From an uncultured Verrucomicrobiota bacterium (GTDB taxonomy: Bacteria > Verrucomicrobiota > Verrucomicrobiae > Opitutales > Opitutaceae), in the NCBI GenBank assembly GCA_946481225.1, contig CAMLNJ010000009.1, forward strand, positions 1 through 17,598: 17,598 nucleotides of DNA, written 5' to 3'. Positions 6,034 to 14,803 of the stretch are shown piece after piece. The first letter of the stretch is position 1. The number at the start of each line of letters is the position of its first letter. The notes under the pieces are model-generated. The model saw only the letters and a program-made list of their open reading frames with translations, searched no databases and had not been told where the DNA came from. Both the position numbers and the translations under genes were made by a program.

Positions 6034-7602
6034 TCAGCGGCGTCCGCCGCGGGTGCCGCGCGTGAGCCGGCCGGCCGACTTGGGCGCCGCGGCTTCCGCT
6101 TGAGCGAGCGCCGTTTCATCGAAAAGCGCCGAATAGATGTAGGGAAAGCCCTCGAGTTTCTTGCGCTCGATGCTTGCCCCGATGAAACGCTCGATCGATC
6201 GCGCGTCGCGGACGTCTTCCTCGGTGACCAAGGTGTAGGCGTCGCCGGTGCTTTGCGCGCGACCGGTTCGGCCGATCCGGTGGACGTAGTCCTCGGGATT
6301 TTCCGGAACGTCGTAGTTCACCACATGGGAAACGCCCGCGATATCGAGCCCCCGGGCGGCGATGTCGGTGGCGACCAAAACCTCGAAGCGGCCATCTTTG
6401 AAGCCTTGCAACGCCTCCACCCGCTCGCGCTGGCTGCGATCGGAGTGGATGACACCCACGGAATGGCTCTCGCGTTGCAGTCGGTGGGCGATCCGATCCG
6501 CGCCGATCTTCGTGCGCGTGAAAATGATCACGCTCTTGAAATCGGTCCGTTTCAGCAGCTCCAGCAGCAGCTCGAACTTCTGCGTCGCCACGACCGGATA
6601 GAAGGCGTGCGCCACCGTTTCCGCCGCCGAGCGAGTGCGCCCGATCTTGATCTCTTGCGGGTCGCGCAAGGCCCAGCTCGCGAGTTGCGCCAGCTCCGGC
6701 GGCATCGTCGCGCTAAAGAACAGCGTCTGCCGCGCCTTCGGGCACTTCGCGATGATGCGCTGCACGTCGGGCAGGAATCCCATGTCGAGCATGCGATCCA
6801 CCTCGTCGAGCACGAGGATCTCCACGCCGTCCAAGCTGGCCGTGCCCTGCTCAAGGTGGTCGAGCAGACGGCCCGGCGTCGCCGCGATCACGTCCACGCC
6901 GCGCGCGAGGTCCTCGCGCTGCTTGCCGTATCCGACTCCGCCATACACGACGGTCACCGTGATGTCGGTGTATTTGGCGTATTTCTGGATCGCCTCCTCG
7001 ACTTGCAGCGCGAGTTCGCGCGTCGGCTCGAGCACGAGGCAACGCGTCTTCTTCGCGTGCGCGCCCAGGCGATGGATGATCGGGAGCGCGAAGGCCGCCG
7101 TCTTGCCCGTGCCCGTCTGGGCCGAGCCGATCACGTCTTTTCCGGCCAACACGACCGGAACCGCCTGCGCTTGGATCGGGGTGGGGTCGTTGTAGCCCAT
7201 CTCGGCGACCGCGAAGGCGATGGCGTCGTTTAGCCCGAGTTTCGTGAATGCCGTGTCTTGTGGCGGAATGGCGACGGGGGACGCGGGCTTGATCGGCTCC
7301 GTTCGCGGATGCTCGTAAGTCTTGTCCACCTTGGGGCGTTCGTGCCGCTCATGGCGATCATGCCGGTCTCCCCGGCCGCTCGAACGCTCCTCATGTCGTC
7401 CGCGACCTCGACCCGCGGCGGCGGGACGCGCCGGCTGTTTTCTGCCACTTTCCGCAGGATGCGGCGGCCGTTCCGGGGCCTTCTTTTTCGGACCGGGACT
7501 CTTGCCTTGATTCGAGTGCTTTTGCGGCGCGGCGTCGGTGGGTTTGGCCGCGGAAGAAGGCGCGATCACAGACCGCAACTTCGAGATGATTTTTTTCAGC
7601 AT
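6034..7602 (-). CDS. DEAD-box ATP-dependent RNA helicase (RhlE-like) with DEVD motif II
   Basis: A 522-residue RNA helicase that remodels RNA or RNPs using ATP. Motifs in order: Q motif (F119 to TPIQ, 141-144), Walker A AQTGTGKT (161-168), PTREL (193-197), TPGR (242-245), motif II DEVD (266-269), SAT (297-299), ATDIAARGLD (411-420) and HRIGRTGR (441-448). Motif II has Val in place of Ala, keeping both catalytic acids. The first ~115 residues are a basic, low-complexity extension with a repeated charged stretch (RHDRHERHERP, ~80-90); the C-terminus ends in a short Arg/Gly tail (TRGTRGGRR). Both are probably RNA-binding. The start is taken at ATG 7602 (MLKKIISKLR); a longer frame to 7650 exists but adds unlikely residues. 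It runs in the same direction as the rhomboid gene, 61 bp downstream of it. A role in cold response or ribosome assembly is possible but not shown. Confidence 0.93.
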   Translation of the reverse strand: MLKKIISKLRSVIAPSSAAKPTDAAPQKHSNQGKSPGPKKKAPERPPHPAESGRKQPARPAAAGRGRGRHEERSSGRGDRHDRHERHERPKVDKTYEHPRTEPIKPASPVAIPPQDTAFTKLGLNDAIAFAVAEMGYNDPTPIQAQAVPVVLAGKDVIGSAQTGTGKTAAFALPIIHRLGAHAKKTRCLVLEPTRELALQVEEAIQKYAKYTDITVTVVYGGVGYGKQREDLARGVDVIAATPGRLLDHLEQGTASLDGVEILVLDEVDRMLDMGFLPDVQRIIAKCPKARQTLFFSATMPPELAQLASWALRDPQEIKIGRTRSAAETVAHAFYPVVATQKFELLLELLKRTDFKSVIIFTRTKIGADRIAHRLQRESHSVGVIHSDRSQRERVEALQGFKDGRFEVLVATDIAARGLDIAGVSHVVNYDVPENPEDYVHRIGRTGRAQSTGDAYTLVTEEDVRDARSIERFIGASIERKKLEGFPYIYSALFDETALAQAEAAAPKSAGRLTRGTRGGRR

Positions 7603-7663
7603 GACGTGCCGCCACGGTTTCGCGTTTCCGCCGCCTTGGCAACCCCGCAACCACGCCCGCGCT

Positions 7664-8335
7664 CTACCGTCGCCGCGATGCCGGCCATAGCATGGCCAGG
7701 CCCGCCCCGGCGATAAACCCGCCCGCGTGCGCCCACCACGCCACTCCTTCGCCTCCGGCCGTGCCGGCCATCAGGGAACCGACCCCCGCGTAGGCTTGGA
7801 TGAAGAACCAGAGCGGCAGAAAAATTACCGCGGGAATCGGCAGCACGGGCACGATCCACGGCACGAGCGAAATCACCCATGCTCGCGGAAAGAAAACCAA
7901 GTAGGCGCCCAACACGCCCGAGATCGCCCCGCTCGCGCCGATCATGGGCACGGCCGACCCGGGCGCGACCGCGATCTGAACGACCGCCGCCGCCGCTCCC
8001 GCCGCGAGGTAGAAGATCGGGAAGCCGACGGCGCCGAGCCGGTCCTCGACGTTGTTACCAAAGACCCAGAGGAACCAGCAATTGCCCAAAACATGGGCCA
8101 CGCCGCCATGCAGGAACATCGACGACGCGATCGTCCGCCACTCGTCGGGCTCCGCGAGCCCGGACATCAGGCGCGCGGGAACGAGCGCGTGCCGCGTGAT
8201 CCAGGCGGCAAATCGACCATCGTCCGACAAAAGAAGCGCAACTTCATAGCCGAACACGGCGAGGCAGGCGACGATGATCGACGCCGTCATCACCGGCGGT
8301 CGGCGATGTGGTTGCGTATCCCAGAGAGGCAGCAT
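7664..8335 (-). CDS. Rhomboid family intramembrane serine protease
   Basis: A 223-residue inner-membrane protein with about six membrane helices. The rhomboid signatures are complete: HGGVAHVLGNCWFLWVFG (76-93, with His76, His81 and Asn85), the catalytic Ser135 in GASGAISG (133-140) with the GAYLVFFP helix after it, and the catalytic His203 in AHAGGFIAG (202-210). It should cleave substrates within or next to their membrane segments; substrates are unknown. The segment after the Ser helix (WVISLVPWIVPVLPIPAVIF) is typical of this subfamily. The start at 8335 (MLPLWDTQPHRR) is preferred over a Gly/Trp-rich 12-residue extension. GGAG sits directly against the ATG, too close to act as a standard SD. 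It is divergent from the ATP-grasp gene; the 125 bp between them show no recognisable promoter. Confidence 0.92.
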   Translation of the reverse strand: MLPLWDTQPHRRPPVMTASIIVACLAVFGYEVALLLSDDGRFAAWITRHALVPARLMSGLAEPDEWRTIASSMFLHGGVAHVLGNCWFLWVFGNNVEDRLGAVGFPIFYLAAGAAAAVVQIAVAPGSAVPMIGASGAISGVLGAYLVFFPRAWVISLVPWIVPVLPIPAVIFLPLWFFIQAYAGVGSLMAGTAGGEGVAWWAHAGGFIAGAGLAMLWPASRRR

Positions 8336-8460
8336 CTCCGCACCCCAAGGCCCTCCTGCCCAGCCGCGCAATCCTCAAACTCCGTCGACATGGCGCGCCC
8401 CGTGGCCCCCATGCTTGCGCCTCCATCCGCCGCGCCCCCATCCTCGTCGCTGCATTCGAA

Positions 8461-10923
8461 ATGTCCACGCCGCCGGCCACCGCGCGCCCTTCGCGCTTCA
8501 AGCTTCACCCTGCGCAACGGCGCACGCTTCGTCCGCGTCTTCGCCTCTCCATCCGCGACGCGTCGCTGACCGATCTTTCCCACCCCGACGACGCCTCGGG
8601 GCGCAGCGCCAACCACTTCTGGAAGCTCGAGCCGTCGCCCCTGATCCTCACGGCCGCGGAATGGTCCCCGCTGGACGAAGGGCTCCGCCAGCGAGCGCGC
8701 TTGGTCAACGCGCTGCTCGTCGATCTTTATCACGGCCAGCACGCGCTGCGGGCCGGCATACTCCCTCCCGAGGTCGTGCTGAGCGATCCCTTCTATCGTC
8801 GCCCCTGCCTGGGCCTGGACCCCGAGCGCGCCAGTCCGGCCACGCTTCTGCGCTTCGACCTGATCCGCACGCCGGCCGGCTGGCGTTGCGCGCAAACCCG
8901 CGCGAACACGCCCATCGGGCTCAGCTACGCGGTCCAGAACCGCCGCTTCATGACCCAGGAATCCGGAGGCTTCTACCGGTCGCTTCCGGCTTATCGCAGC
9001 GTAATCAATTTCCCACTACGCCTGCTCGACGCGTTGAAGAATCTCGCGCCCGGAGATCGTTCGTCCCCCTCGATCATCGTGCTCACCGCCGGCCCCGGCG
9101 ATGCGTTTTACTCGGAGCACAGTTTCCTGGCGCGAAAAATGGGCCTCCCCTTGGCGCGAGGGGACGACCTGCTCGTCCTCGATGACACCGTCTATTTCAA
9201 AACCATCTCGGGCTTGGAGCGCGTGGACGTCATCTACCGGCGGCTCAACGACGCGCACATCGACCCGGTCGTGTTTTCGACGGATCGGGAGACGGCCGGC
9301 ATCCCGGGGCTCTTGCAAAGCATCCGCGCGGGACGTGTCGCGGTGGCCAACTCCATCGGTTCCGGCCTGGCCGAAAGCCTCGCGATCGAAGCCTACCTGC
9401 CCGGCCTCGCGCGTTTCTACCTCGGGGAGAAACTCCTTCTTCCGGCCCCTGAAACCTACTCCTGCGGGGACGCGGACCGTATGGAGCAGATTCTGGATCA
9501 ACATGGGCGTTTCAGCATCCGCCCCGCCCACGAGCACCCCGACAATTACACCGTGGCGCGGCCGGTTTTCCATCGACCCTTGCTTACTCGCGACGGCTTG
9601 GATCGCGTCGTCCGTCAAAATCCCTACGGCTTCGTCGCCAGGGCCGGGGACGAAACGCTCACGCCGGAAGGACGCCGCGCCCGGGATCCATCGGCGTCCT
9701 TTTGCCTGAGCGCCTTTGTCGTCTCCGACGGGCGCCACTTTGAAACGTTTCCAGGTGGATTGGTCCGTCTCGGCGGCTCCACGCCCCCCGTCGGCGCGGT
9801 GGGGGAAAGCGTCGACACGGTGGTTTTCCTCGGCCCGGAGGGAACGAGCGCCGGCGCCGATGCGGAAGTCGCCGAACAGGGGCCTCCGCCGCAGCCGCCG
9901 CAACTCGGCTCGAGGGCCGCCGAGAATCTCTTCTGGCTCGGTCGTTACGTGGAAAGGGCGGAAGCCACCGCGCGGATGTCGGCCATCCTCGAGGACGTCG
10001 CCCTCGAGGAAATTCCGGCACGCGACCGGCGCCACTGGCTGCCCGTATGGCGGGGAATCCTGGAGGCGACCGGCCACTCGAACAGCCACCGCATCGACGC
10101 AAGAAAACGCCCGCAGGACGCCTTGGGCTCGGATCTGGCATGGAGGCTGACCCTCGATTCGTCCAACCCCGGCTCCGTCGTCGCGGCCGTGGGCGCCGTG
10201 CTTTTCAACGCAGCCCAGCTGCGCGACACCGTTTCCCCCGAAGCCTGGCGGCTGCTCGCGCGCCTCCGGGACCGGCTGGAGACATTGAGACATCGATCGC
10301 TGTCGCACGACGGGGCGGGCGGGAAGATCCGGCAGGAACTGGCGGCGGAAACCGTCGATGTAGTGCTGGAGCAGATACCCGCGTTCCAGGCGACCGCGGA
10401 GCGCACGATGTTGCACGACGCCGTCTGGCACTTCCTCCGGCTGGGCGTCTGCCTGGAGCGGGCGATCATGACCTGCAGCGCGCTGCGTCACGCGCTCGGC
10501 ACGCATGCGAGCGAGCGGGACAACCCCGAGTTGTCCGCGCTCCTCCGCATGCTCGGCTCCCAAGACGCCTACCGGCGCCTCTATCAATCACGCAGCCATC
10601 CCCTTTACGTCGCCGAGTTCTTCCTCCGTCAACCGGACGCGCCCCACGGCATCTTTCATCTCGTCCAGGAGATCAGCGCGCGGCTCGCCCGGATAAGGCC
10701 GAAAGATTCCGCCGATCGCGGCTCCGGCAAACCTGAAGCCATGGTCGATGCCATCACGCGGCTTCTCCTCTCGCTCGAGATCTCGGGCGGCCACCCCGAC
10801 GCTCCTGGCGCGCGCCCCGCCCTCGGCACCCAGGTTTCCGCCCTCTTGGAGCGCCTTCACGGCATTCATTCGGCCTTGAGCGACTGCTATTTCAGCCACC
10901 AGGAGCGGATCTCCCCGAAATGA
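8461..10923 (+). CDS. Circularly permuted type-2 ATP-grasp / Alpha-E fusion protein
   Basis: An 820-residue cytoplasmic protein joining two families. Residues ~30-470 are a circularly permuted ATP-grasp (formerly DUF404/DUF407): FWKLEPSPLILTAAEW, LLVDLYHGQHALRAGILPPE, RFMTQESGGFYRSL, VDVIYRRLND, VANSIGSGLAESLAIEAYLPGL, FSIRPAHEHPDNYTVAR, and AFVVSDGRHFETFPGGLVRL. Residues ~482-820 are an Alpha-E domain (formerly DUF403), starting with its hallmark SRAAENLFWLGRYVERAEAT. In other bacteria these two are often separate neighbours and co-occur with a bacterial transglutaminase and proteases in a predicted peptide-ligation or peptide-tagging system whose product is unknown (established genomic association). 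Here no transglutaminase gene is adjacent. Start: ATG 8461 is chosen; the open frame extends 51 codons further up, but that part is Arg/Pro-rich, non-conserved looking and overlaps the rhomboid start. There is no SD. Confidence 0.88.
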   Translation: MSTPPATARPSRFKLHPAQRRTLRPRLRLSIRDASLTDLSHPDDASGRSANHFWKLEPSPLILTAAEWSPLDEGLRQRARLVNALLVDLYHGQHALRAGILPPEVVLSDPFYRRPCLGLDPERASPATLLRFDLIRTPAGWRCAQTRANTPIGLSYAVQNRRFMTQESGGFYRSLPAYRSVINFPLRLLDALKNLAPGDRSSPSIIVLTAGPGDAFYSEHSFLARKMGLPLARGDDLLVLDDTVYFKTISGLERVDVIYRRLNDAHIDPVVFSTDRETAGIPGLLQSIRAGRVAVANSIGSGLAESLAIEAYLPGLARFYLGEKLLLPAPETYSCGDADRMEQILDQHGRFSIRPAHEHPDNYTVARPVFHRPLLTRDGLDRVVRQNPYGFVARAGDETLTPEGRRARDPSASFCLSAFVVSDGRHFETFPGGLVRLGGSTPPVGAVGESVDTVVFLGPEGTSAGADAEVAEQGPPPQPPQLGSRAAENLFWLGRYVERAEATARMSAILEDVALEEIPARDRRHWLPVWRGILEATGHSNSHRIDARKRPQDALGSDLAWRLTLDSSNPGSVVAAVGAVLFNAAQLRDTVSPEAWRLLARLRDRLETLRHRSLSHDGAGGKIRQELAAETVDVVLEQIPAFQATAERTMLHDAVWHFLRLGVCLERAIMTCSALRHALGTHASERDNPELSALLRMLGSQDAYRRLYQSRSHPLYVAEFFLRQPDAPHGIFHLVQEISARLARIRPKDSADRGSGKPEAMVDAITRLLLSLEISGGHPDAPGARPALGTQVSALLERLHGIHSALSDCYFSHQERISPK

Positions 10924-10998
10924 ACCCGGCCTCCGGCTAGCCTCGCAGTGGAGGGGGCCGCGCAACCACGCGGCATTAATCTTGCATCCCGCTGCCTG

Positions 10999-11015
10999 GC
11001 AGTGGACTGCTTTTT
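10999..11015 (+). terminator. Small hairpin with T-tract before the TPR operon (possible attenuator)
   Basis: GCAG (10999-11002) and CTGC (11007-11010) can pair around TGGA and are followed by TTTTT (11011-11015), five bases before ATG 11021. An overlapping alternative pairs CTGCC (10992-10996) with GGCAG (10998-11002), so the two folds exclude each other. Stems are short. It may end the ATP-grasp transcript or act as a leader attenuator for the TPR operon. Elsewhere in 10924-11020 only a 5-bp CCGCG/CGCGG hairpin is seen and no clear promoter. Confidence 0.3.
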
Positions 11016-11020
11016 AATCC

Positions 11021-13909
11021 ATGCCCCCGCGACGCTCGCCTGACGACACCAGAATCGGCTCCGTCTTATACGTAGTTGCTCTGATTTTCGTGCTGTCGCC
11101 CGTTCTTTCGTTCGCCGAGCCGAGCATCCCCCTTTCCGTTCAACTCGCCGAGGTCGACCAGCGGCTCAAAGCCCGGGAACCCGCCGCGGCCGCCGATCTG
11201 CTCGACGAAATCCTCCGGCGCGTCGAAGCCGCCGAAAAGCTTCCGGCCGGCCTGACGCGCGAACGCCTCCTCCTCGTCGCCGCGAACACGCGCTTCGAGC
11301 TCCGCCACTACCCGCGCGCCGCCGAACTCGCCCTCGCCCTGGAAAATCTCCCCGGCGCCAGCCCCGCCGCCGTGGGCGAAGCGCGCCTCGTCCGCGGCCT
11401 CGCCCTCGCGTTGCAGGAGAAATACGCCGAAGCCATCCCGGTCTTCCACGCCGCCGAGGACTCGCCGCCCCATCGCGACAAGGCCCTCCTCTACCGCGCC
11501 ATGTCGGCCGTGCAGGCAGGCGAACTCCCCGTCGCGACCGCGGCGTATAAGCGCCTGATCGCCACCAGCCCTCGCGACCGCGACTGGGCCGACGCCGCGC
11601 TCGCTCTCATCGACCTCCATCTCCGCGCCGGCAGCCTCGCCGACGCCCGCCGCGGCCTCGCCCTCCTCCGCGGAAATCTCGCCCTCGTCGACAACCTCGC
11701 CGGCCTGAACCTTCTCCTGATCCGTCTGGGCGACGCCATGGTCAAGGCCGGGGATCACGACGGCGCCCTCGCCGCCTTCCGGCAGGTCACCCCGCTCGCC
11801 GCCCTGCTCTCCGAACAGAAAAGCCGCAACGCGGGCCTCGAACGCGCGCTTGCCCACTACCGCGGTCTCTCCCGCCCCTCCGCCGCCGACACCGACGCGA
11901 TCCGACGGCTCCACGCCCGCCTCGAGCAAGCCTGGTCCTCGCTCGAAGAGATCGAAAAACTTCCCTCCTTCGACGCCGCTCTTCGCCAGCGCCTCGCCCA
12001 CGCATTTCAGGATCGCGGCGACGTCTGGGAAGCCGCGTTGCTCCATGAGGACCTGATCGCGAGCTATCCGGATTCCGCCGAACGCGAGACCGCCTACTTC
12101 GCCCTCGTCCGCGCCTACGCCGACGCCGGTCGCCTCGGAAAAGTCCGCGACGCCGTCGAACGCTTCGTCCGCGCCTTTCCCGAATCGAAGTTCGGTCCGC
12201 AGGCCCTCTACCTCGCCGCCACCGCCGCCGGACAACGCAACGACCTCGAGGGCCAGCTCCGTTTCCTCGACCTCGCCGACGAGAAATACCGCGACCACGA
12301 CCTTGTCGGCCCCATGCGCCTCCTGCGCGCCAACGCTCTCTTCGCCCTCGCCCGCCACGCCGAGGCGCGTAAGGTCGCCCTCGGCTACCTGAAGGCGTTC
12401 CCCAAAGGAAAATTCACCGAGGAGGCGCGCTACCTCGCCGCCATGGCCGACCTCGCCGAGGGCCGCGCCACCGAGGCGGAGAAGCAGATCCGAGCCTACC
12501 TGAAGGCGCACCCCAAGGGCCGCTTCGTCCCCGACGCCCGCTACCGCCTGGCCGCCACCGCGTATTCACGAGAGGATTACGCCTCCGCGCTCGAGCTCTG
12601 CGACAAATGGCTCGCCGCCTATCCGGCCGGCCAATCCTCGCGCGGCGAGGTCCATTCCCTGCGCGCCGACGCGCTCGTCGGCCTCGCCCGCGTCGACGAC
12701 GCCATCCCCGCCTACCACGACGCTCTCCAGTCCACTCTCTCCGACGAGCAGCTCGGCTACGTGCTCGACGAACTCACGCGCCACTATCAGGCGCGCCGAG
12801 ACTATGACGCCGCCGTCTCGCTCTGGGAACGTTTCGCCGCCGAAAAACCTGATCACCCCTATGTCATCAACGCCGCCTACTGGATCGGTCGCCTCCGCGG
12901 CAAACAGGGTCGCTTCGACGAGGCCATCGACCTCGTGGCCGAGATCGTCCGCCGCCACGTCAAGGACCCCGCCCGAGGCGACCTCGAACGTGTGCTCGTC
13001 GAGCTCGCCGTCTCACTTTCCCGTCCCCCGCATCGCGTCGCCGGCGAGCCGAAACCCGAGCCCGTGCCCGAAACCGCCCTGTTCGCGCGCGCCGACGAGC
13101 TCCTGCTCGTCGGCGACGCCTGTGAAAGCCCCACAGCCCGGGCCCGCGCCCTCTTCACCCGCTCCGAGATCGCCGCCCTTCGGGAGAATCCCGCCCTGCG
13201 CGACGAGCTTCTCGGCCAGATAGCCGCGCAGTTCGCGCCGAATGACCTTCCGCCCGGCATCCTGGGCAAGGTCGGCGACGCGCAGCTCGCCCAAGGCCAG
13301 TCGGAGCTGGCGAAAACCTTCTACGCGCAAATCCTCTCCTCCCACGCCAAGTCCATCTTCGCCGATTTCGGCCACGTCGGCCTCGGCGAGATCGCTCTCC
13401 GCGCCGGCCGGGCCGACGAGGCCCTCGGCCATTTCACCGCCGCCATCGACCAGGCCGGCGCCCGCTTCAAGCAGAAGGAGGCCACGCTCGGTCGCGCCCG
13501 CGCCCAGCTCCTCCTCGACCGTCCCGAACTCGCGCGCCCCCTCCTCGAGGAGGTCGCCGCCAACCGCTCCTGGCGCGGCGAAGCGACCGCCGAAGCCCTT
13601 TACCTGCTTGGAGAAATCGCGTTCCGACGCGGCACCCCCGAGGACCTCGCCAAGGCGCAGGCCCACTACCAGCGCGTCTACCTTTCCTATAAACGATATC
13701 CCGCCTGGGTCGCGAAGGCCTACCTCCGCTCCGCCGAGGCCTTCGAGAAGCTCGGCCAGGACCAGGAGGCGCTCACAACGCTGAACCGGCTCCTCACCTT
13801 CCGCGAACTCGAACCTTTTCCCGAGTGGCGGCAGGCGCTCGCGCTCAAGCCCCGGCTCGAAGCCCGCGTCCCTGCCGCTCCGGCGGCCACGATAGCCGCC
13901 CATCCATGA
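11021..13909 (+). CDS. Large exported tetratricopeptide-repeat protein
   Basis: A 962-residue protein with an N-terminal signal peptide or anchor (LYVVALIFVLSPVLSFA, ~16-32), so probably periplasmic. The rest is nearly all alpha-helical TPR-type repeats with little else. Clear copies include YLKAFPKGKFTEEARYLAA (from 456) and YLKAHPKGRFVPDARYRLAA (from 493), 37 residues apart, and earlier FVRAFPESKFGPQALYLAA. The P-x-S/G-x-F/Y signature at repeat ends is typical of periplasmic TPR proteins such as BamD and the YbgF/CpoB tail. Sequence is strongly Ala/Leu/Arg-rich with C-ending codons. It is first in an operon whose next start overlaps its stop (ATGA), followed by ExbB/ExbD genes. A scaffold that links the inner-membrane motor to other envelope proteins is the likely job (inference). 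No catalytic domain is visible. Confidence 0.85.
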   Translation: MPPRRSPDDTRIGSVLYVVALIFVLSPVLSFAEPSIPLSVQLAEVDQRLKAREPAAAADLLDEILRRVEAAEKLPAGLTRERLLLVAANTRFELRHYPRAAELALALENLPGASPAAVGEARLVRGLALALQEKYAEAIPVFHAAEDSPPHRDKALLYRAMSAVQAGELPVATAAYKRLIATSPRDRDWADAALALIDLHLRAGSLADARRGLALLRGNLALVDNLAGLNLLLIRLGDAMVKAGDHDGALAAFRQVTPLAALLSEQKSRNAGLERALAHYRGLSRPSAADTDAIRRLHARLEQAWSSLEEIEKLPSFDAALRQRLAHAFQDRGDVWEAALLHEDLIASYPDSAERETAYFALVRAYADAGRLGKVRDAVERFVRAFPESKFGPQALYLAATAAGQRNDLEGQLRFLDLADEKYRDHDLVGPMRLLRANALFALARHAEARKVALGYLKAFPKGKFTEEARYLAAMADLAEGRATEAEKQIRAYLKAHPKGRFVPDARYRLAATAYSREDYASALELCDKWLAAYPAGQSSRGEVHSLRADALVGLARVDDAIPAYHDALQSTLSDEQLGYVLDELTRHYQARRDYDAAVSLWERFAAEKPDHPYVINAAYWIGRLRGKQGRFDEAIDLVAEIVRRHVKDPARGDLERVLVELAVSLSRPPHRVAGEPKPEPVPETALFARADELLLVGDACESPTARARALFTRSEIAALRENPALRDELLGQIAAQFAPNDLPPGILGKVGDAQLAQGQSELAKTFYAQILSSHAKSIFADFGHVGLGEIALRAGRADEALGHFTAAIDQAGARFKQKEATLGRARAQLLLDRPELARPLLEEVAANRSWRGEATAEALYLLGEIAFRRGTPEDLAKAQAHYQRVYLSYKRYPAWVAKAYLRSAEAFEKLGQDQEALTTLNRLLTFRELEPFPEWRQALALKPRLEARVPAAPAATIAAHP

Positions 13910-14724
13910 AAATCGACATCTTCCACCTTGTTCTCGCCGCGGTATCGATCGGGGCCGCTTCGCGCACGTCCGCCCAGCGTTACTTCTTTGTCGACGGGAC
14001 CATGCTTCCCGCCGCCGAGCTCGTTCTCGCCGATGGCGCGCTCGTGCGGCGAATAAAACTCCCCGACGGCGGCTCCTTCGAGCGGCGCTATCCGCTCACC
14101 GATCTTGCGCGAGTCGACTTTCCCGAACCTCCGACCCTCGACGAGGCGGAGCAACTGATCGCCTCCGGCCGCGGCGCCGAGGCCCTCTCTCTCCTTGATC
14201 CCGTGTGCCGGCAGTTCGCGCCTTTCGCGACAATCCCCGGCTCCCCATGGCCCCGCGCCGCCCGGCTCCGGCTCGAGTCGCAGTTCCTTGGCTCCGACGA
14301 CGCCGCCATCGCCGCCTCGGCCCGCGAGCTGCTTCAACCCGGCCTCGGCCCCGAGGCCGCCGGCCTTGCCCGGCTCGCCCTCGCCCGGATCGACGCCCGC
14401 GCCGGCCGGGAAGCCCTTGCCAAGGCCATGCTCGACGAGATCGGCCGCGACGCCCCGCCCTCCGTCCACGCCCGCGCGTGGCTACTGCGCGGCGATCTCG
14501 CCGCCGCCCGCGCGAGCCACGAGGAGGCGCTCGAATGCTATCTCCGGATCCCCGCCTTCTTCGGAACATTCGACGATCTCCAGCCGGCCGCCCTTCTCGG
14601 CGCCGCACTCGCCTACCGGGGCTACGGAGACAAGGAGCGGGCCGAGCGCGCCGCCCAGGAACTCGTCGACCACCATCCCGCCTCGCCCCAGGCCGCCCAG
14701 GCCCGCAAGGAGTTCAGGTTGTAA
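13906..14724 (+). CDS. Exported helical-repeat (TPR-like) protein of the Exb operon
   Basis: A 272-residue protein with a signal peptide (MKIDIFHLVLAAVSIGAASR then TSA before Gln24). A short beta-type segment follows (RYFFVDGTMLPAAELVLADG, ERRYPLTDLARVDFPEPP). From ~residue 75 it is Ala/Arg-rich helices in TPR-like pairs (EAEQLIASGRGAEALSLLDP; LLGAALAYRGYGDKERAERA; DHHPASPQAAQARKEF at the end, a BamD/CpoB-like repeat end). Its ATG overlaps the previous stop by four bases, implying translational coupling. I do not recognise a named family. It is likely a periplasmic partner of the 962-residue TPR protein and the ExbB/ExbD motor (inference from operon). Confidence 0.78.
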   Translation: MKIDIFHLVLAAVSIGAASRTSAQRYFFVDGTMLPAAELVLADGALVRRIKLPDGGSFERRYPLTDLARVDFPEPPTLDEAEQLIASGRGAEALSLLDPVCRQFAPFATIPGSPWPRAARLRLESQFLGSDDAAIAASARELLQPGLGPEAAGLARLALARIDARAGREALAKAMLDEIGRDAPPSVHARAWLLRGDLAAARASHEEALECYLRIPAFFGTFDDLQPAALLGAALAYRGYGDKERAERAAQELVDHHPASPQAAQARKEFRL

Positions 14725-14739
14725 CCAAAAAATAAATAC

Positions 14740-14755
14740 ACGGCCATCGGGCCGT
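14740..14755 (-). terminator. Short hairpin beside an AT-rich patch between the repeat-protein and exbB genes
   Basis: ACGGCC (14740-14745) and GGCCGT (14750-14755) pair around ATCG. The adjoining CCAAAAAATAAATACA (14725-14740) is the only AT-rich patch in this GC-rich stretch. Read on the minus strand the hairpin is followed by a T-rich run, like a leftward terminator, but no leftward gene lies to the right. On the plus strand the AT-rich patch could instead serve as a weak promoter for exbB or an mRNA processing site. Confidence 0.22.
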
Positions 14756-14803
14756 CTCCCGCTCCGCTCTTCCTGCATTGCCGCCAACCGACCCCTTCCC
14801 GCC

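Noticed and set aside
6100..7233. Plus-strand frame of 377 codons across the helicase gene
   Set aside because: It is the reverse of the helicase sequence, whose motifs are all intact on the minus strand; the translation is Arg/His/Asp-rich without motifs.
8308..8460. Upstream extension of the ATP-grasp protein by 51 residues
   Set aside because: The added part is Arg/Pro/Ala-rich with no family similarity, overlaps the rhomboid start codon, and ATG 8461 is closer to the conserved domain.
10955..10972. CCGCG/CGCGG hairpin after the ATP-grasp gene as a terminator
   Set aside because: Only a 5-bp stem with no T-tract; common by chance in DNA this GC-rich.
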